Shown one piece after another: positions 1-11,972 of a stretch of 60,000 nt of DNA. The stretch comes from Takakia lepidozioides (lineage: Eukaryota; Streptophyta; Takakiopsida; Takakiales; Takakiaceae). Below the pieces are notes generated by a model. The model made no database searches, was not told the DNA's origin, and saw only the letters and a list, made by a program, of their open reading frames with translations. The number at the start of each line of letters is the position of its first letter. The stretch's first letter is position 1. The stretch is taken from NCBI GenBank assembly GCA_030704615.1, contig CM060734.1:29964042-30024041 (forward strand), written 5' to 3'. The position numbers and the translations under genes are program-made.

Positions 1-2528
1 TCACTACTCCCATAGGGGACCCTCTATGTACCACTTATAGAATGCATGTACAAATAGCAAATTCAGGTGATTTTAAGGTCTGAGTTTCCACTACCAGCAG
101 AGCTGTAGATCAACCATCTCCAAAGGGAGGTTCAATTCTGAGTTTAAATCCAAGTAGCCATGTAGCATAAATCAATCAAATTGGTAGTACTACCTTTGTG
201 ACTGGTGGATTCAGAGGAGTGCTAGCCTGAGTGGTGATAGGAAGCTGTGAAAATCCATTGTCTTCCTCATCCCTTTCCTCATAGGCTGCAGAGAAGTGGT
301 TCAGAAGATTCATGAATCAGCTAAAAGCATATATTTCTTACAACATGACACATATGCTTGTCGTTTGAATACAGGTGGAAAGATTGGACCGAGAATTGCA
401 GGAGGACCAGACCACCTTGAAAATCAAACAGCTTTTCAACCTGAGAGTGCTGTGGTTGCAGATTACTCTTCAAATTCACTATTTGCAAGGCAACACTAAG
501 TCCCTCAAGCCTCCCACCACTCAACCGAATTAAACCCTGACTACCATTAAGGTAGGAGTTGGGATTGAAATCAGGGTGCGAGTATGAGTATAGCTGATGT
601 GATCTGGCATCCCCCGTCAAGCTTCAACTACTTCCTGCACAATGTTGACACAGGTTCCCTGACGAATATTGGGAGAGAGCTCAGAGCAAACACGGGACAA
701 GGAAGGGCAGCCAAAACTTGAGAGCAAGGAGATTTACTTTCATTAACATTGATCTCCACAACGCGAGGCTTTTGATTCATCCACGGAGCCGGCTGTTGCT
801 GAAGCACACAGGGACATCCAACACCCCCCGACATCAACTGGTAGCAGATGTAAAAGGAGAGAAGGGAGAAGCATACTGCTCAATATGGCAGGAGTTAGAG
901 AGATTTATTTGCCAATAATTTGATGTGAAAATGTAATGTGCCACATATCGTACAACTTTGGTCGTGAATGAAGAGGAAGTCTGTCATAACCCTTGACAAC
1001 TCTGGATTGTTGCAAGCAAGCATTCTGGAGAAAGTTTCTTGATGCCAACAGGAATGACTGAGAGTCAGATGCCCGGATAAAAGCCAGCTATATGTCTAAG
1101 AAATCCTCACATACAACAACCCTACATAGGAGAAAATTCTGGGAGCCAGGTTCTGGGAGCCAGTAGACAACATCTGACTGGCTACGGACCACACAAAGTA
1201 CTCCTCCAGAGTCGCTCCCCATGTGGACACATCGTCAGTGGCTAACAGGTGCAGCTCAGTTTATCTGGCAACCCCTATGTAAAGCTTTTTAATAAAGAAC
1301 TTTCACAAGAGACAAGTCATCTCTACCATGTAGGGAGTTGGTCTTCCGAGCTTGACGTCTAAATGAAGCCCACTGTCGGGCAACAACGATGACTCACTGG
1401 GGCCTGGAGGCATGTACTGGTACATGACTGGTTCACCGGTGCTTGTCAGTGTAGGCACCTGCACACATGAGCAGCAAAAGGAACTGAAGGATTTCCTGGG
1501 ACCTTTTGTTTTCTTTAACCCTCCTTTTGAGGTTCTCCCTGGCAGCAAAAGAGCAGAACTAAACTAAAGAGGGTTCCTACTGCCGTCACGAGGCTTGTCA
1601 ATTGAGATATCCAAGTTAGAAAGAGCTTGCCTGATCCCACCATAGAAATGCACCCAAGGAAAGGACACATGACTAATCCACTTACCGGTGGGAAAAGCAT
1701 CTCAGCTGTAGGGGCCTCATATTCTTCAGTGGCCTCGTAAGGAACATTCAGGTCATGTACAGGGGTGGCTGGGTGTGTCCCTGTCTTTGGTGGCAGGTTC
1801 GCAGGTGCTTCATGGACTGCACCTCCTTGAATAGCTCCAGATTGCATCATCTTGAGCTCCCATAGCTGGGTCACAGCAGACTCCAAGGTGAGTAGCTTAT
1901 ACTTTGCAGTTCAGAAGCACAAGGGCCTGAGGGTGTCACATACCGTATGCTGATGGTATGCCATATCCCAAATACCCCAGGCTATGTACCTCTCTTTGTT
2001 CCCCTCTGGCCCTCATCTTTGTCTGTGCTTCTTCATCCCTACCTGCCTCCCAGCCTGAGGACATTCTGAGCTCTACCAGCTATACTCAACCAGTACATTT
2101 TGGAGCAAAAACCATATCGTCTTTCCATTATCTTCTAGACCAGAAGTGAAACTTCAAAGCCACATTTCTAGTGTCCACAATAGTGCACATGGAGGTCCCA
2201 GCCGCTGCAAAACAAATGAAGTGCACAAATACAACTGGTAACTCCATGGTGCAGCTTGAACGAGAAAATAATTTAGAGACATTTTGCAGAAAAGGTAATC
2301 ACAGTTCTGGAGAAACGCATCCCGCCTCTTACTGCAAAAGAAGGAGATGCACACACACACAACCAAAGAAAAGCCCTTTTCCTCGTATAAAAGGGTGAGC
2401 GATACACTCACCGCCTGCAGCTCATTTAAAACACCTTCATCAATGCCTTCACTCTGGAAGTCAGCCCGTACATTGTTGATCACGTCCTCCACCACGTGTA
2501 AGTATACATTGTTCACATTTGTTGCCAT
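1..2528 (-). CDS. TFIIA-L: TFIIA large subunit (alpha/beta precursor), 3' part beyond window
   Basis: General transcription factor IIA large subunit, which binds TBP-promoter DNA in the nucleus. Exon 1 (2412-2528, 39 codons, ATG at 2528) carries the N-terminal helical motif with VYLHVVEDVINNVR and DEGVLNELQ. The intron opens with GTGAGTG. Exon 2 (1686-1865, 60 codons) resumes in frame with LWELKMMQSG, then HDLNVPYE and EEYEAPTAEMLFPP, hallmarks of plant TFIIA-L, and ends at GTAAGTGG. Exon 3 begins at 1458 after a TGTGTGCAG acceptor and reads VPTLTSTGEPVMYQYMPPGP. All three keep phase 0. The acidic stretch and the C-terminal beta-barrel domain are not seen and should lie to the left of base 1. 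Identity is secure from these motifs; exons downstream of exon 3 are uncertain. Confidence 0.9.
194..798 (-). other. Candidate further TFIIA-L exons
   Basis: Three short minus-strand segments have acceptor and donor signals and plausible coding. 738-798 (after GTGCTTCAG, donor GTAAATC) reads QQPAPWMNQKPRVVEINVNE. 545-593 (donor GTAGTC) can read LYSYSHPDFNPNSYLN. 194-285 (after CTCTGCAG, donor GTAGTAC) reads YEERDEEDNGF then SQLPITTQAS, and its acidic start resembles the acidic linker of TFIIA-L. Simple joining of the first two does not keep frame, so at least one boundary or an intermediate exon is wrong. cDNA would settle it. Confidence 0.4.
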
Positions 2529-2761
2529 TTCCTTGTCCTTCCCTTGTGCCTTAACGAACGCCAGGGTGCTCGAAGGGAATATAACGGCGATTGAGCTCGA
2601 ACTTTGAACAATCCTACTGGAATCCTTCTTTTTCTACCAATATTTCAGACTGTTTTGTTTATTCTGTCACCACACACTTCCTCTCAATCCATTGTGGATA
2701 GAGAAAGTGTTTATAAATTTGGCCGACTCCACACCCGACTCCACCAAATTTCTGAAGGCTC
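2529..2761 (-). other. Short intergenic region and TFIIA-L 5' leader
   Basis: About 230 bases separate the TFIIA-L start from the end of the next minus-strand gene model. It must hold the TFIIA-L promoter and leader. I see no clear TATA box in it. Confidence 0.4.
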
Positions 2762-3473
2762 CTAAGAGCTTTCAAGATGTTGTCCGATATGCCCAGGGCT
2801 GCTCCACATCACAAGCCCCTTCTGATCTCCCACTTGTCTGTCTTTTTTTTGCTGCTTTCTGGAACATCTTCTGCTCAACTGACTTCGCTTGCTTCCTTGC
2901 CCATTCACTATTGTGGGAACTAGAAAGACGAGAGAGGGAGATTAGTTGGATACACCGAGGCAAAAGAGAAAAACAGACAGGAGGCCGCTTTCTTACTTAA
3001 AGCTAGTATCCTCGACAAATTTACTGGCCTTGCCACTGCAGTAGTCCAAAGGACAGAATCGACCAAGTCAGTCAAAAGGAAGGGCAAGCAAGGGTGGACT
3101 AACGATTCGACAAGCCGTTGATGAGATCTTTTGCTCAGTACAATTTACTTGCTTTGTTCCCAAGTATGGAAATGCCTTCAGGAGGGCAAAAGATACAAAA
3201 AAGCGCAGCAAGAGACACGACGAAGAGAAGGCTCGGATCTTGCTCTGGAATCTTCTGTTCAATGACATTCACCAGCTTTTGATACGAAAAACCACCGCCA
3301 ATGTGTTCACCAAGAAGAACAAAGAGCACAAATACAGAGAGAAAGATATGAAGCGAATCACGCAGTCTTGTCCAAACAGAAAGGTTTGCACTTTGAGATG
3401 AATGCCGAGGCTTCAACGCTCTCCTCACATCGGCATTCAAGAGAAGGTAGGTGGCACGGCAGCACATGCACAT
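2762..3473 (-). CDS. Predicted small three-exon gene, hydrophobic N-terminal half, function unknown
   Basis: Not recognised. A spliced model of exons 3149-3473, 2997-3035 and 2762-2919 gives 173 residues, with GT-AG introns of 113 and 77 bases and a total divisible by three. The start is the first ATG (3473) below a TATA-like run. The protein has a basic start (RRALKPRHSS), a hydrophobic stretch (FLSVFVLFVLLGEHIGG), a second one (LLFVVSLAALFCIFCPP) and a Lys/Arg-rich C-terminus, so it could be a two-pass membrane protein. An alternative frame in the last two exons, ending at 2772, also looks coding. It lies just upstream of TFIIA-L on the same strand. The gene is likely; the exact product is uncertain. 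Confidence 0.35.
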
Positions 3474-3575
3474 GTAGGAGAGCGAGCGAGAGAGAAGAGT
3501 AGCAGAAACGAGGGCAACGATACGAGGCAAAAGATGGTGCCCGACCTGCAAGCCCTAGAAGCCGGGTACCCACGC

Positions 3576-3584
3576 ATATATATA
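3576..3584 (-). promoter_or_regulatory. TATA-like box
   Basis: TATATATA on the minus strand, about 105 bases above the chosen ATG at 3473, in GC-richer surroundings. It is a plausible core promoter for the small minus-strand gene, with nothing beyond the motif and its position to support it. Confidence 0.3.
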
Positions 3585-3589
3585 CCTAC

Positions 3590-6500
3590 CTATGCCTTAT
3601 GGCCCATGCCCCCATGCTCCCCCTCTTTATTCTTATTTTTATTTTTCAAAGGAAAGGGGACAACCCTTGAAAAATCACATGCGGCCGCATGCTTGAAGGC
3701 CGGGGTCTGGTGTTTCCTTGGGGGAAAGAAAAAATAAAAAACAAAAACAAAAACAAAAGGATAGGTAGTGGGACCAAAAAAGGAGCAACTAGATCATTGA
3801 TCTGCCGCCGGATGCTTGAGCCTAAGAGGTTCAAAATTGAGGTGGTTGGTGTTGCCATTCTTCCTAGGACACCAATTGCATCTAGAGAGGTCGGAAAGGC
3901 TCAGATTGTGACCCACAAATACCCCGAGTAGGGGAGGCCTTTCCAGCCCCACGAGAAGTCGAAATCTTGGAATGTTTGTAGGCATGTGCATAACAGTATT
4001 CCCAAGCTTTGTGTCATTCTCTTAGCAGATTTGTTGTGATGTAGCCAAGACAATGATAGGGGGAGGAGGGAGAAAAGTATTAACCCCAAGTCCATACCAA
4101 GATTAATTAGGGAATGGTACAACAAGCAACGTCAATAAGAATGGGTGGGATTATGGGGTTTATTTTTTAGGTAGCAAGAAGACAAGCGTAGGAAGGGGCA
4201 CTACCCACTAGAGGAGAGGCCCTTATTTACGCTGACCCCGTTTGGGTGATATATAATAGGGATGGAGGGAGGAGTGGAGTAGCTCGACCGACACTTGAAT
4301 GGGTTGGGCCCACCCCCCTAGAAAGGTATCTAAAGGAGGGAAGGGCTATGCTCTCCATGGATCTCAAGCTCCTAAAAACCCAAATTGAAGATGGGGGGCT
4401 TTATAGAAAAAAAGATAAGTTGGTTTATGGAGTATGTAGGTTGGTTGCATTCAAGTTTTGTTTGTTGTTAACGATGGTGTGAGGGATCGGATTGCTACGA
4501 GGTGAATTTCATTGAAGCACTTGGAAATGTTTTTGAGGATCAATTTGAGGTCGGAATCCAAAGAATTAAGGCTTCATGTGTGGATGCCTCCACGCACGCC
4601 AAGCATGACAACTGTGAGTATACCAATATTCCATCCGTGGTGTCCAAGAGCAAGTATTAGCGGCGTGTATTTATCCCGTTTATATAACAAAGCTTGTTAT
4701 GGATAGCAGTAGAAAGTAAATTCCATCAAATGAATGGTAATCTTTTGGTGGGGGTGGGCGTGGGTAATGGGAGAGGAAATGGGTAGTTTGGTCATTAATA
4801 AGAGTCTTGGCAATGACTCATAGGGCCCACCCTTGAAAAAGAGACATTAGTTCTTAGGTGAAGTGGCTACTTATTACGCGAGACATCTTTTCCAGTGTTG
4901 GTATGGTAGCTTGAATTGGAAATACCATAAGGTTGTAGGTCGCATGTAGGTTTTCCAATAATGCAGCCCCTGATTTTTTTCAAGTATGAATTTGGTATGC
5001 ATAGAGTGGTTTTAAAAAGAAATCAATCCGGATATGAGCAATGGTATCTGAATGTCAATAACCTAGAAATATGAACTCGGATATGGTATTAAGAAAATAA
5101 TAAAATAAAAATGGTACTATTATTCAAATTCAAATTCAATATTGAAATGGCCATTTGAATATTCAAGAATACCACAAGGGGAACGTGCTCATCTCATAGG
5201 ATACCAACCCCCATGCAATTATACACTGAATCAGAATTGATGCATCCATAGTGTCTCGCAAATGAAGATCAAAGAGTCATTGTTATAATCAAATAGCTAG
5301 TATATGTCCCTAGCCCTAAATCTCTACTCTACATTACAAAGTACCCCATTGCATATTAACATGATACCCGAACAGACCTGCAGCAACGAGTCGAGCTCTG
5401 GTAGGGGGCGGGGAAAGGAGAACCCTAACCGCCGCCTGTTAGGGTTTGGGGGGCCGCCAGGGAACTCGAGAACCTTCAGGTAGGGTACTACAAATGTTTA
5501 CGGGAACAGAGAACAGTAGGTTAGGTTAGGAGAGACCCGGGTTGATGCCCGACGAAACCTAGATACCAGACCAACACTGGTCTTTTCTCTCTCTTAGCAA
5601 AGACTTGCAAGCATGAGCATGGAAGGAATCATTGTTGGATAGTATAGTTTGGAGGACGGCTTTGATACATGTTGACATTGATAAAGGTGAACCATCTAGT
5701 ATTGTAGTGATAGTTTGTAGAGGGGTTATAGATGATATGATTGTGCCGAATAATGCCTAGACCATGGATGATTGCGTCTGTGCATAGACTGAACAAGTAT
5801 GGCCCAGGTGTCTAGGGCGGCGGAATTGATATAGTGGCAAAAGGCGTAAAGGTGAGGGGTAAAGAGAACAAGCGGCTAGTCGCGTAATGGCTCCACCTTT
5901 TTTTTTTTTTTTTTTTTTTAACAAAACAGTAAAACCATAGGGGGGGGTTCATTTTTGTGCAGGGAAGCAGGCCTAAAGGTGCCCTCAACGGTAGCTCAAT
6001 TCCGAACAGGGGCACATGACATTTCAACTCAGGGAGCACATGCATTACCGGTAAGTGAGTGTGTGGAGGGGCTGCAGATTAAGGTGTCGTCAACGACATC
6101 TTAATTCCCAGCCCTGTGCCAACCTGGTTGACATGTGCTGAAATGGGCTGCGAGTTAAGCTGTCGTCAATGTCTTCTTTCCTGCGCATGCTCATCCCTGA
6201 TGATACATGTTGTTGCAGTCATCCATGGTTTACTCGTCTGTGCAATTTTTCATCCGATAATCATCCAACGTTCATCCATTCCCGTTTGCGTTCATCCCAC
6301 ATACATTCATCCGAAACCTTTTTCATCGCATTTTCGTGCCACATTGTCGTCATGGAGTATGTCTGTCTTCGATCCGATCGAACGGACACTGCATCCTTGT
6401 AGTGGAGTTCGCGTCCACGGCTATAGGCCCACTTGTTCCCTCGGTTTTGGGGTCCGCATCAGTAATCTGCTCACGCTTTCAATCTGCTCACGCATTAGGG

Positions 6501-7000
6501 AATCTGCTCACGGGTTCTGCTCCACCTTAGCTGCCCTCTTCATTGTGTTCACTTTCATTATCACTACAAGAAGATGTCTTTATGCTTGTGAGTGCGGAGT
6601 GTAATGATTAGTTTAGTACTTGTGTTGGTGTACACCAAGGAGTGAGAGAGCTAGGAAAAGCTCAAGTATCTCACAGACTTGCGAGATGTTGCAAGGAAAA
6701 TGTGCTTGGTGAAGTTGGAGCAACGCTACGGCGTAAGCGGTGAGGCGTGAGCAGTGAGCGCATGCTTACGCGGGGCGGATGTGGCGTGAGCCCATGCTCA
6801 GGCCACATCAGCGTGATCAGATATCACGTCAGCGCGAACGAAGGTCATGTCAGCAAATGCCACAAGACGGGCGGTCGAAGAAAGAGTACATATTCCCGCT
6901 GGACCTATAACCGCGGAAATAGGCATGTACAGTATGATGAAATTAGACCCCATTATGAAATAAGAGCTCATGGCTTCAACGAATAGGTAGGACTGTTAAC
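3590..7000. other. Gene-poor stretch, no convincing gene
   Basis: Open frames here are short, lack domain-like sequence and have no consistent splice pattern. Notable small items are a perfect palindrome CATGCGGCCGCATG near 3680, an AT-rich patch at about 5000-5200, facing AACCCTAAC and TTAGGGTTT motifs near 5420-5450, and a 20-base T run at about 5898-5918 that could be the A-tail of a minus-strand retrocopy. No gene is called. Confidence 0.5.
6700..6960. repeat. Dispersed repeat related to 50,870-51,060
   Basis: GTGGCGTGA, CATGTCAGCA and a later ATAACCGYGG block occur in the same order here and at 50,870-51,060, with GC-rich GCGTGAGC runs at the start of both. In the second site it abuts a MULE 3' flank and a truncated LTR element, so it may be a transposon terminal region. 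The similarity is patchy. Confidence 0.35.
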
Positions 7001-7039
7001 TGCTGACTTATGTTGCATATTGCAAACAAGACGACACCA

Positions 7040-7320
7040 TTTTGAGTGGCAATTGCCAAAAAAAAAACAAAAAACATATCCTCTCAAAGTGGTGGGCAGC
7101 ACTGCACACCACTTTCAGTTTCAGTGGCATCTGTGGGCAAAAAAACCCTAGAAAAAAGCCCTGAAAGTGGTGTGCGGCACCGCACTCCACTTTCAATGGC
7201 ATCTGTGGAAAAAAAAAAAAAAAAAAAAACTTTAAAAATCTCTTAAAAACCCAAAAAAAGAAAAAACCCCTGAAAAGGGGTGTGCGGCACCGCACACCTC
7301 TTTCAGTGGTATCGCACACT
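7040..7320. repeat. Cluster of three GTGCGGCACCGCAC palindromes
   Basis: Three units at about 7080-7118, 7168-7196 and 7272-7304 each consist of an inverted repeat of the type GTGGTGTGCGGCACCGCAC flanked by AAAGT/CTTTC, and are separated by A-rich spacers including an A run of about 20. Each could fold as a short hairpin. Open frames across it are lysine or phenylalanine repeats and not genes. Confidence 0.7.
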
Positions 7321-7329
7321 TAAAAAAAA

Positions 7330-8560
7330 CCCTAAAAAAATTAGGAAGCTCAAGAGGTTAGAAGGGGAGCATGTGGATGAATCTTCCAATGATGGTGGTG
7401 TGGAGCCAGCTTAGGGCATTGGAAGAGCTAATTGGAGAACAAATTGTGGGAAGTCCTTGAAGAGACATCATCATTCAAGCATGCTTCCCAAGTGTGGCTT
7501 CCAGCTTCAAGCTTGAGGAGAGCTAGAAGGTGAAGGGAGCAAGTTGATTCCCCTTGTGTATGAGATGATGCATGTGTGGAGCATGCTTTTGGCTTGAGCT
7601 TTGCCTTTTCAAGCTTGAGAGGAGCGGCTCTTGAGCTAGCAAGTGAAGGGAGCTTGAATGATCAAGGCTTGAGAGGAGACAAGTCTTGGTGGCTTGCCAA
7701 AGGAGGTACAAGCTTGATTTTGAGTTCTAATGAGTGATGAGCTTGTTGTGTGGCCAATGCATTGCTAGTTGAGTTGGAGACTAGCTTGAGGTGAAGAAGA
7801 TCAAGGGAATTTGCCTTGGTATCCCATAGAATTCATGGATGCTTGAGGGAATTAAGCATAGAGCTCCAAGAAGCACAAACCCTAGCTTGGTAAGGCTAAA
7901 CTTCAAGGAAATAGAGGGGGAAGTGGATAAAGCTTAGGGGGAAATGGCTAAACCCTAGGGGGAAATGAACTATTCTATGAGGGGAGAAATGACTATTCCT
8001 AAGGAGAATACAAGGGGAATACAAAGAAAATACATATAGGCCTAGGGAAATATTGGGAGAATACTATATTCTCAGGAATATTCTTAGGGAACTTTGGGAA
8101 CATATTGGGAACATATTGGGAACTCATTGGTAATTTGGGAACGCATTGGGAACGCATTGGGAACATAGTGAGTCCTTGAAGGACTGTTTGGAGTCCTTAG
8201 AGGACTATTTGGAGGACTATTTGGGGTCATTGGAAGATAATTTGGGGTCCTTGGAGGACTATTGGGGGACCTTGGAGGCCAATATTTGGCGAGCTTGATG
8301 ACTATTTGGAGTACTATTGGGAGTCCTTGGAGGACTATCTGGGGTCCTTGGAGGCCAATATTTGGCGAGCTTGAGGAGTCTTTGGCGACTTGTGTGAGGG
8401 ACTATTTGATGTCCTCGAGGGCCAAGTTTTGGCAGGCTCTTGGGGCCTTGGTGTACTACTTGGAGTCTCATTGTGCAAGGTTTGGGAGCCTTAGTGAGAT
8501 TGTTTGAAAGACATCTTGAGGGCTCATGGAGAATTATTTGAGAAACCCTTGAAAAGTAGT
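7330..8560. repeat. Imperfect minisatellite tract
   Basis: 7400-7800 is rich in AAGCTTGAG and GGAGC motifs. 8080-8165 repeats GGGAACATATT or GGGAACGCATT about every 12 bases. 8165-8510 repeats a unit of roughly 25 bases containing TCCTTGGAGGACTATTTGGG, and CCAATATTTGGCGAGCTTGA appears twice. Reading frames across it are repeat shadows. No gene is seen. Confidence 0.6.
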
Positions 8561-9540
8561 CTTATCTATTGCTCCAGCAAGAGAGTGTGGAGATAGGGTA
8601 GTGGGATTCCCTTCAGATTTATCCCTTCAGCTGTAGACAGTTCTACACGATCCGGTATTCCATAAATGTTAGGTTGTGCGACCACACATTTTATATGTTT
8701 TATGTTTTTAACTCAAGAGAGGCCAAGAAGAGTGAGTGGAAAATATCCACCAAAGCTTGGTGGGGAGTCACCCCCAAAATTAAACCTTCTAAGCCTGTAA
8801 AAATGACCAGATCCGAAGAAAATTGTCAATTATATCTGACGACCTTTGGTGTATCCTTTTCAATGTATTGTGGCATATGAAAAAAGAAACATTGGTCACA
8901 TTTCATGGGGGTACTTAGTGAAGTAGATGTGATAATATTTTCTTCTTTATTTGCTCCTCCCCAAGGAGAGACCACACATTGATTGTTTTCTCCTGATATA
9001 CCTTTCCCAGTTAATACCTATCTATCAAGATCATACATTCCCCAATAAATAGCCATTTTCAGTATACTCTAGATTCTCATCCCTGTATTGTTACCTATTC
9101 ATTCATAACTTGGTGGGTGCTATAATTTCATTATATTCAGTTCCTTTCAGATTTATCCCGTCAGTTCTATTATATTCATTTTCTCTCAGTTTTATCAGAA
9201 TGACTTCCATTATATTCAGTTCCTTTCAGTTTTATCACATTCAATTCCATTATATTCATCTCTTCAGATTTATCCCTCCAATTCCACATTCAAATTTTCT
9301 TTTCGCATTTGTCTCTTGCATTTAATTTATTATTATAATTTTCTATCGAGGTGAAAATATAAAATATTTTTATTTTAAATTTCATATTTATTTGTTTGTT
9401 AATTATTATCCTCGGGGATTATTGTCAGTGCCGACGATTTTGATTTTATGTTTTAAATATTTATCATTTTTATTTCAATAAAATCAAGACCGCCAGCACT
9501 AGCATTTCCGTTTTGTAATTAGGGAAAAAAATGAAAACAA
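8561..9540. other. AT-rich non-coding stretch with a local tandem repeat
   Basis: No gene seen. From 9120 to 9290 the phrase TATATTCAGTTCCTTTCAG followed by TTTATC recurs three to four times with changes. The remainder to 9540 is T-rich and A-rich sequence just before the LINE. Confidence 0.5.
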
Positions 9541-9999
9541 AGGGGGGGTCGAGAGGATCCACGATATGAGCTCCGCATGTTGCGGTGAGGAGGCTGAGGA
9601 CTTGGCGGTTTCGAGAGTCCTGCTCAACGAATGCGTCCTCCTACTCCCTTCGTCTCTCTCCCTTCATCTCCTACGACGAATGCCGCCTGTCCTCCCTTCA
9701 TCTTCCCCCATCTCTCTCGTGGATGTATGATTTATGGCGTAAGAGACTTTCGAAAAACCTCCCCTAACTAGGGTTTTTCGCACCTTGAGTTCTCTCTATT
9801 CACTGCACTTGTCGTTTCCCCTTCAATCCTACTTCTCGGATTCCGCTTTCAATGCTTGAAAGACAAGCGGGGAAATCTCCTTCCAGCTCGCTGTCAAACT
9901 CTTCTGCACCACTGCTCAAGTGTGTCGCGATGCAGTGGACGATTACTCCCTCGGCGGATTCCCTCTCATTTTTGAAGAGCTCATAGCGGCAGTTACTGC

Positions 10000-11448
10000 A
10001 TGACCTTCAGATATGCAACCCTCTCCTTCCTCTCCCCTCCACTCTCATTGCTATCGCATGGCGTCCTTGCTAAAGTCTTGCTCCTTTCCTCGTTGCCCCG
10101 TGTCTGCGAGTCTGTCTTTCTTGTTCCTTTTGCTATGGCCCCAGTGCATGTTGCTTCCGGTGGACCCCCAAGGAACTCGTCCTTCCGTTCATCTCGGCCG
10201 CACAGAGAGAGAAGGCGCAGTGGTAACTACAATAGGGCTGGCCCTGGGTTACTGGGCTCTGCTCCATATGTCTCATCTCCCCCTGGTAGACATGTTGAAG
10301 CATGGAGTGAAGCAGCAACAGCCTCCAGTGCTGAGCAACCTGTCTTGAACCTTGATATGGAGGTCATCAAAGGACACTCTAAGCTTTTGTCTGAACAGGG
10401 AATCCTCTTGCATTTTCCTGGGAGAGTAAGGGATAGACATTGGGCTACAATGTGGAGCACCTTGGTGCAGATGGGGGCCTCACTGGCCATTTCTGCCACC
10501 CTCTGGGAAGGGGTTTTTTCTCTATCATGTTCAGTTCTCCAGAGTATGCAGCTAAAGCTCTGAAATTCAATGTAAGGAGATCTAGGTACAGGGTCCATCT
10601 GTTCCCTTGGTCTGCAGAGTGGGGAAATTGGGGGTCACTTGTAAACCAAGAATTATAGCTCTGGACCGTACCTGCCTGGGAACTATCTTTGTTCATTGCC
10701 CGAGATTGGGGCTCATTTTGGAGCTTACATTGGTTCTTTGAACATCAACAATATTGTGGAGGAGGATCTTCTGAGTATTGACTCAAACGGGCACCAGGAC
10801 AACACTTGGGATTCTGGAGTCCCCAAAATAGTTGTATGGATGTCAGAAGCGTCGCAGATCTCGGAGTCCTTGAAACTCCCTACCCTCAACAACTCATATA
10901 TTACTGTTTCTGTCTTCGAGGAATGCCTAAGCATACTTTGCTATCTCTGCCACAAAGAGGGCCACATTAAAGCGGATTGCCCTCAAGCCAAGTTGGAGAA
11001 GAATGCTAACCCATCTGTTCCTGCTGTGGCAGCTTCCCAAAGTCATAATCAGGAGATGCGAGTCAAGGATTCCAGCCAGGTGGCTCCACACAGATCCAGA
11101 GATGAGGCGTCTCCCTCAGATATTCCTCCTTCTAAGAAACCGAGGGTCTTGGCCACTCCCTCCCCGGCAAGCACTTTCAATCCAAGGGAGTTCCTTCTCT
11201 CCCCTGTCAATCCAATTTCTTGTTCAAGAGCAGAAACTGCTTGTTTTGTGCTGGCTGAAAGAGAACCTGATAACTTAGGGGTCTTCTGTACCAGGCTGAA
11301 GTCCTTCAGAAATCTGGGTCTGCCGGATGATTTCAAGCCTGAAGGCCCCTTGATTGTTGCTATATATACATGTTACTCCTGTGGTGTTGGGGCTCCCACT
11401 CTGATTTCCACTGTATCACCCCTTCAGTCAAGTACAATTGTGGGCTGA
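10000..11448 (+). pseudogene. LINE ORF1, gag-like with CCHC zinc knuckle
   Basis: ORF1 proteins of plant LINEs bind their own RNA. Pieces in order: a Ser/Arg/Pro-rich N-terminus; a segment with GRVRDRHWATMW; after a frameshift near 10,465, GCIPLGRG-type sequence (here HPLGRGFFSIMFSSPEYA) that matches the conserved core of plant LINE ORF1 (DUF4283-like); after another shift near 10,680, an acidic stretch and the zinc knuckle CYLCHKEGHIKADC (CX2CX4HX4C) at about 10,938-10,981; then a Ser/Pro-rich tail ending at 11,448. Two frameshifts break it. Confidence 0.75.
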
Positions 11449-11478
11449 CTTCCCACCTATGCCGGGTAGACCCCACTA

Positions 11479-11640
11479 TCAGGAAATGGTGGATGGTCTG
11501 AGTAGCTACACGGATCAATGAATGAAGCAAGACACTTGCATCTTGCACTCAACAATACATGATGGTCCGTACTTTCAGGAAATGGTGGATGGCCTGAGTA
11601 GCTACACAGATCAATGAATGAAGCAAGACACTAGCATCTT
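11479..11640. repeat. 66-bp direct repeat, two copies
   Basis: 11,479-11,544 and 11,575-11,640 are nearly identical 66-base units starting TCAGGAAATGGTGGATGG and ending GCATCTT, differing at about four positions. They lie at the left edge of the interruption in the LINE, next to the PPR remnant, and may mark a duplication made when that DNA was inserted. Confidence 0.8.
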
Positions 11641-11657
11641 TCCAAGAAAACATCCTT

Positions 11658-11972
11658 TCACCAGTAATCACCACAAGAACAAATCCCATCTTCAAAGTGG
11701 TGGAAAGTAGTTAGTAAAAAGCGTGTGTCAGGCACATACCCCGCCTCTTTCATCTGCCCAGACAATCTTCTCAGCTCAGCATGGATTTCCTTAATTCTGG
11801 GATGCAACTTGTCATCTGGCTCCTTTCTAACCCCTCTGACCTTCATCATTCTTCTCACCTTTGCAGCATCATCCCACCTGCCAGCTGCAGCATACATGTT
11901 TGATATAGCAACTGGGTTATTGCCTTGCTTACTTCCTTGTGTAAGCTCTTCTCCTCTTGCCATGCCAAGCAT
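11658..11972 (-). pseudogene. PPR-DYW protein C-terminal remnant with internal deletion
   Basis: DYW-class pentatricopeptide proteins are organelle RNA C-to-U editing factors. The minus-strand frame holds SNMYAAAGRWDDAAKVRRMM (E-type PPR motif), then HPRIKEIHAELRRL and EAGYVPDTRF (the start of the DYW domain), jumps straight to FHHFEDGICSCGDYW, and stops at the normal DYW terminus. The middle of the domain, with the HxE zinc/catalytic motif and the first CxxC, is gone (roughly 65-70 residues compared with the family), so it cannot edit. It lies inside the LINE in the opposite direction. It is probably a retrocopied or transduplicated fragment; upstream PPR repeats are missing. Confidence 0.85.

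Noticed and set aside
5415-5455. Telomere-like AACCCTAAC and TTAGGGTTT
   Set aside because: Only isolated single motifs facing each other; not a telomeric tract.
6116-6604. 162-codon + strand frame
   Set aside because: Cys/Ser/His-rich text from a CATCC-rich sequence with competing frames and no recognisable domain.
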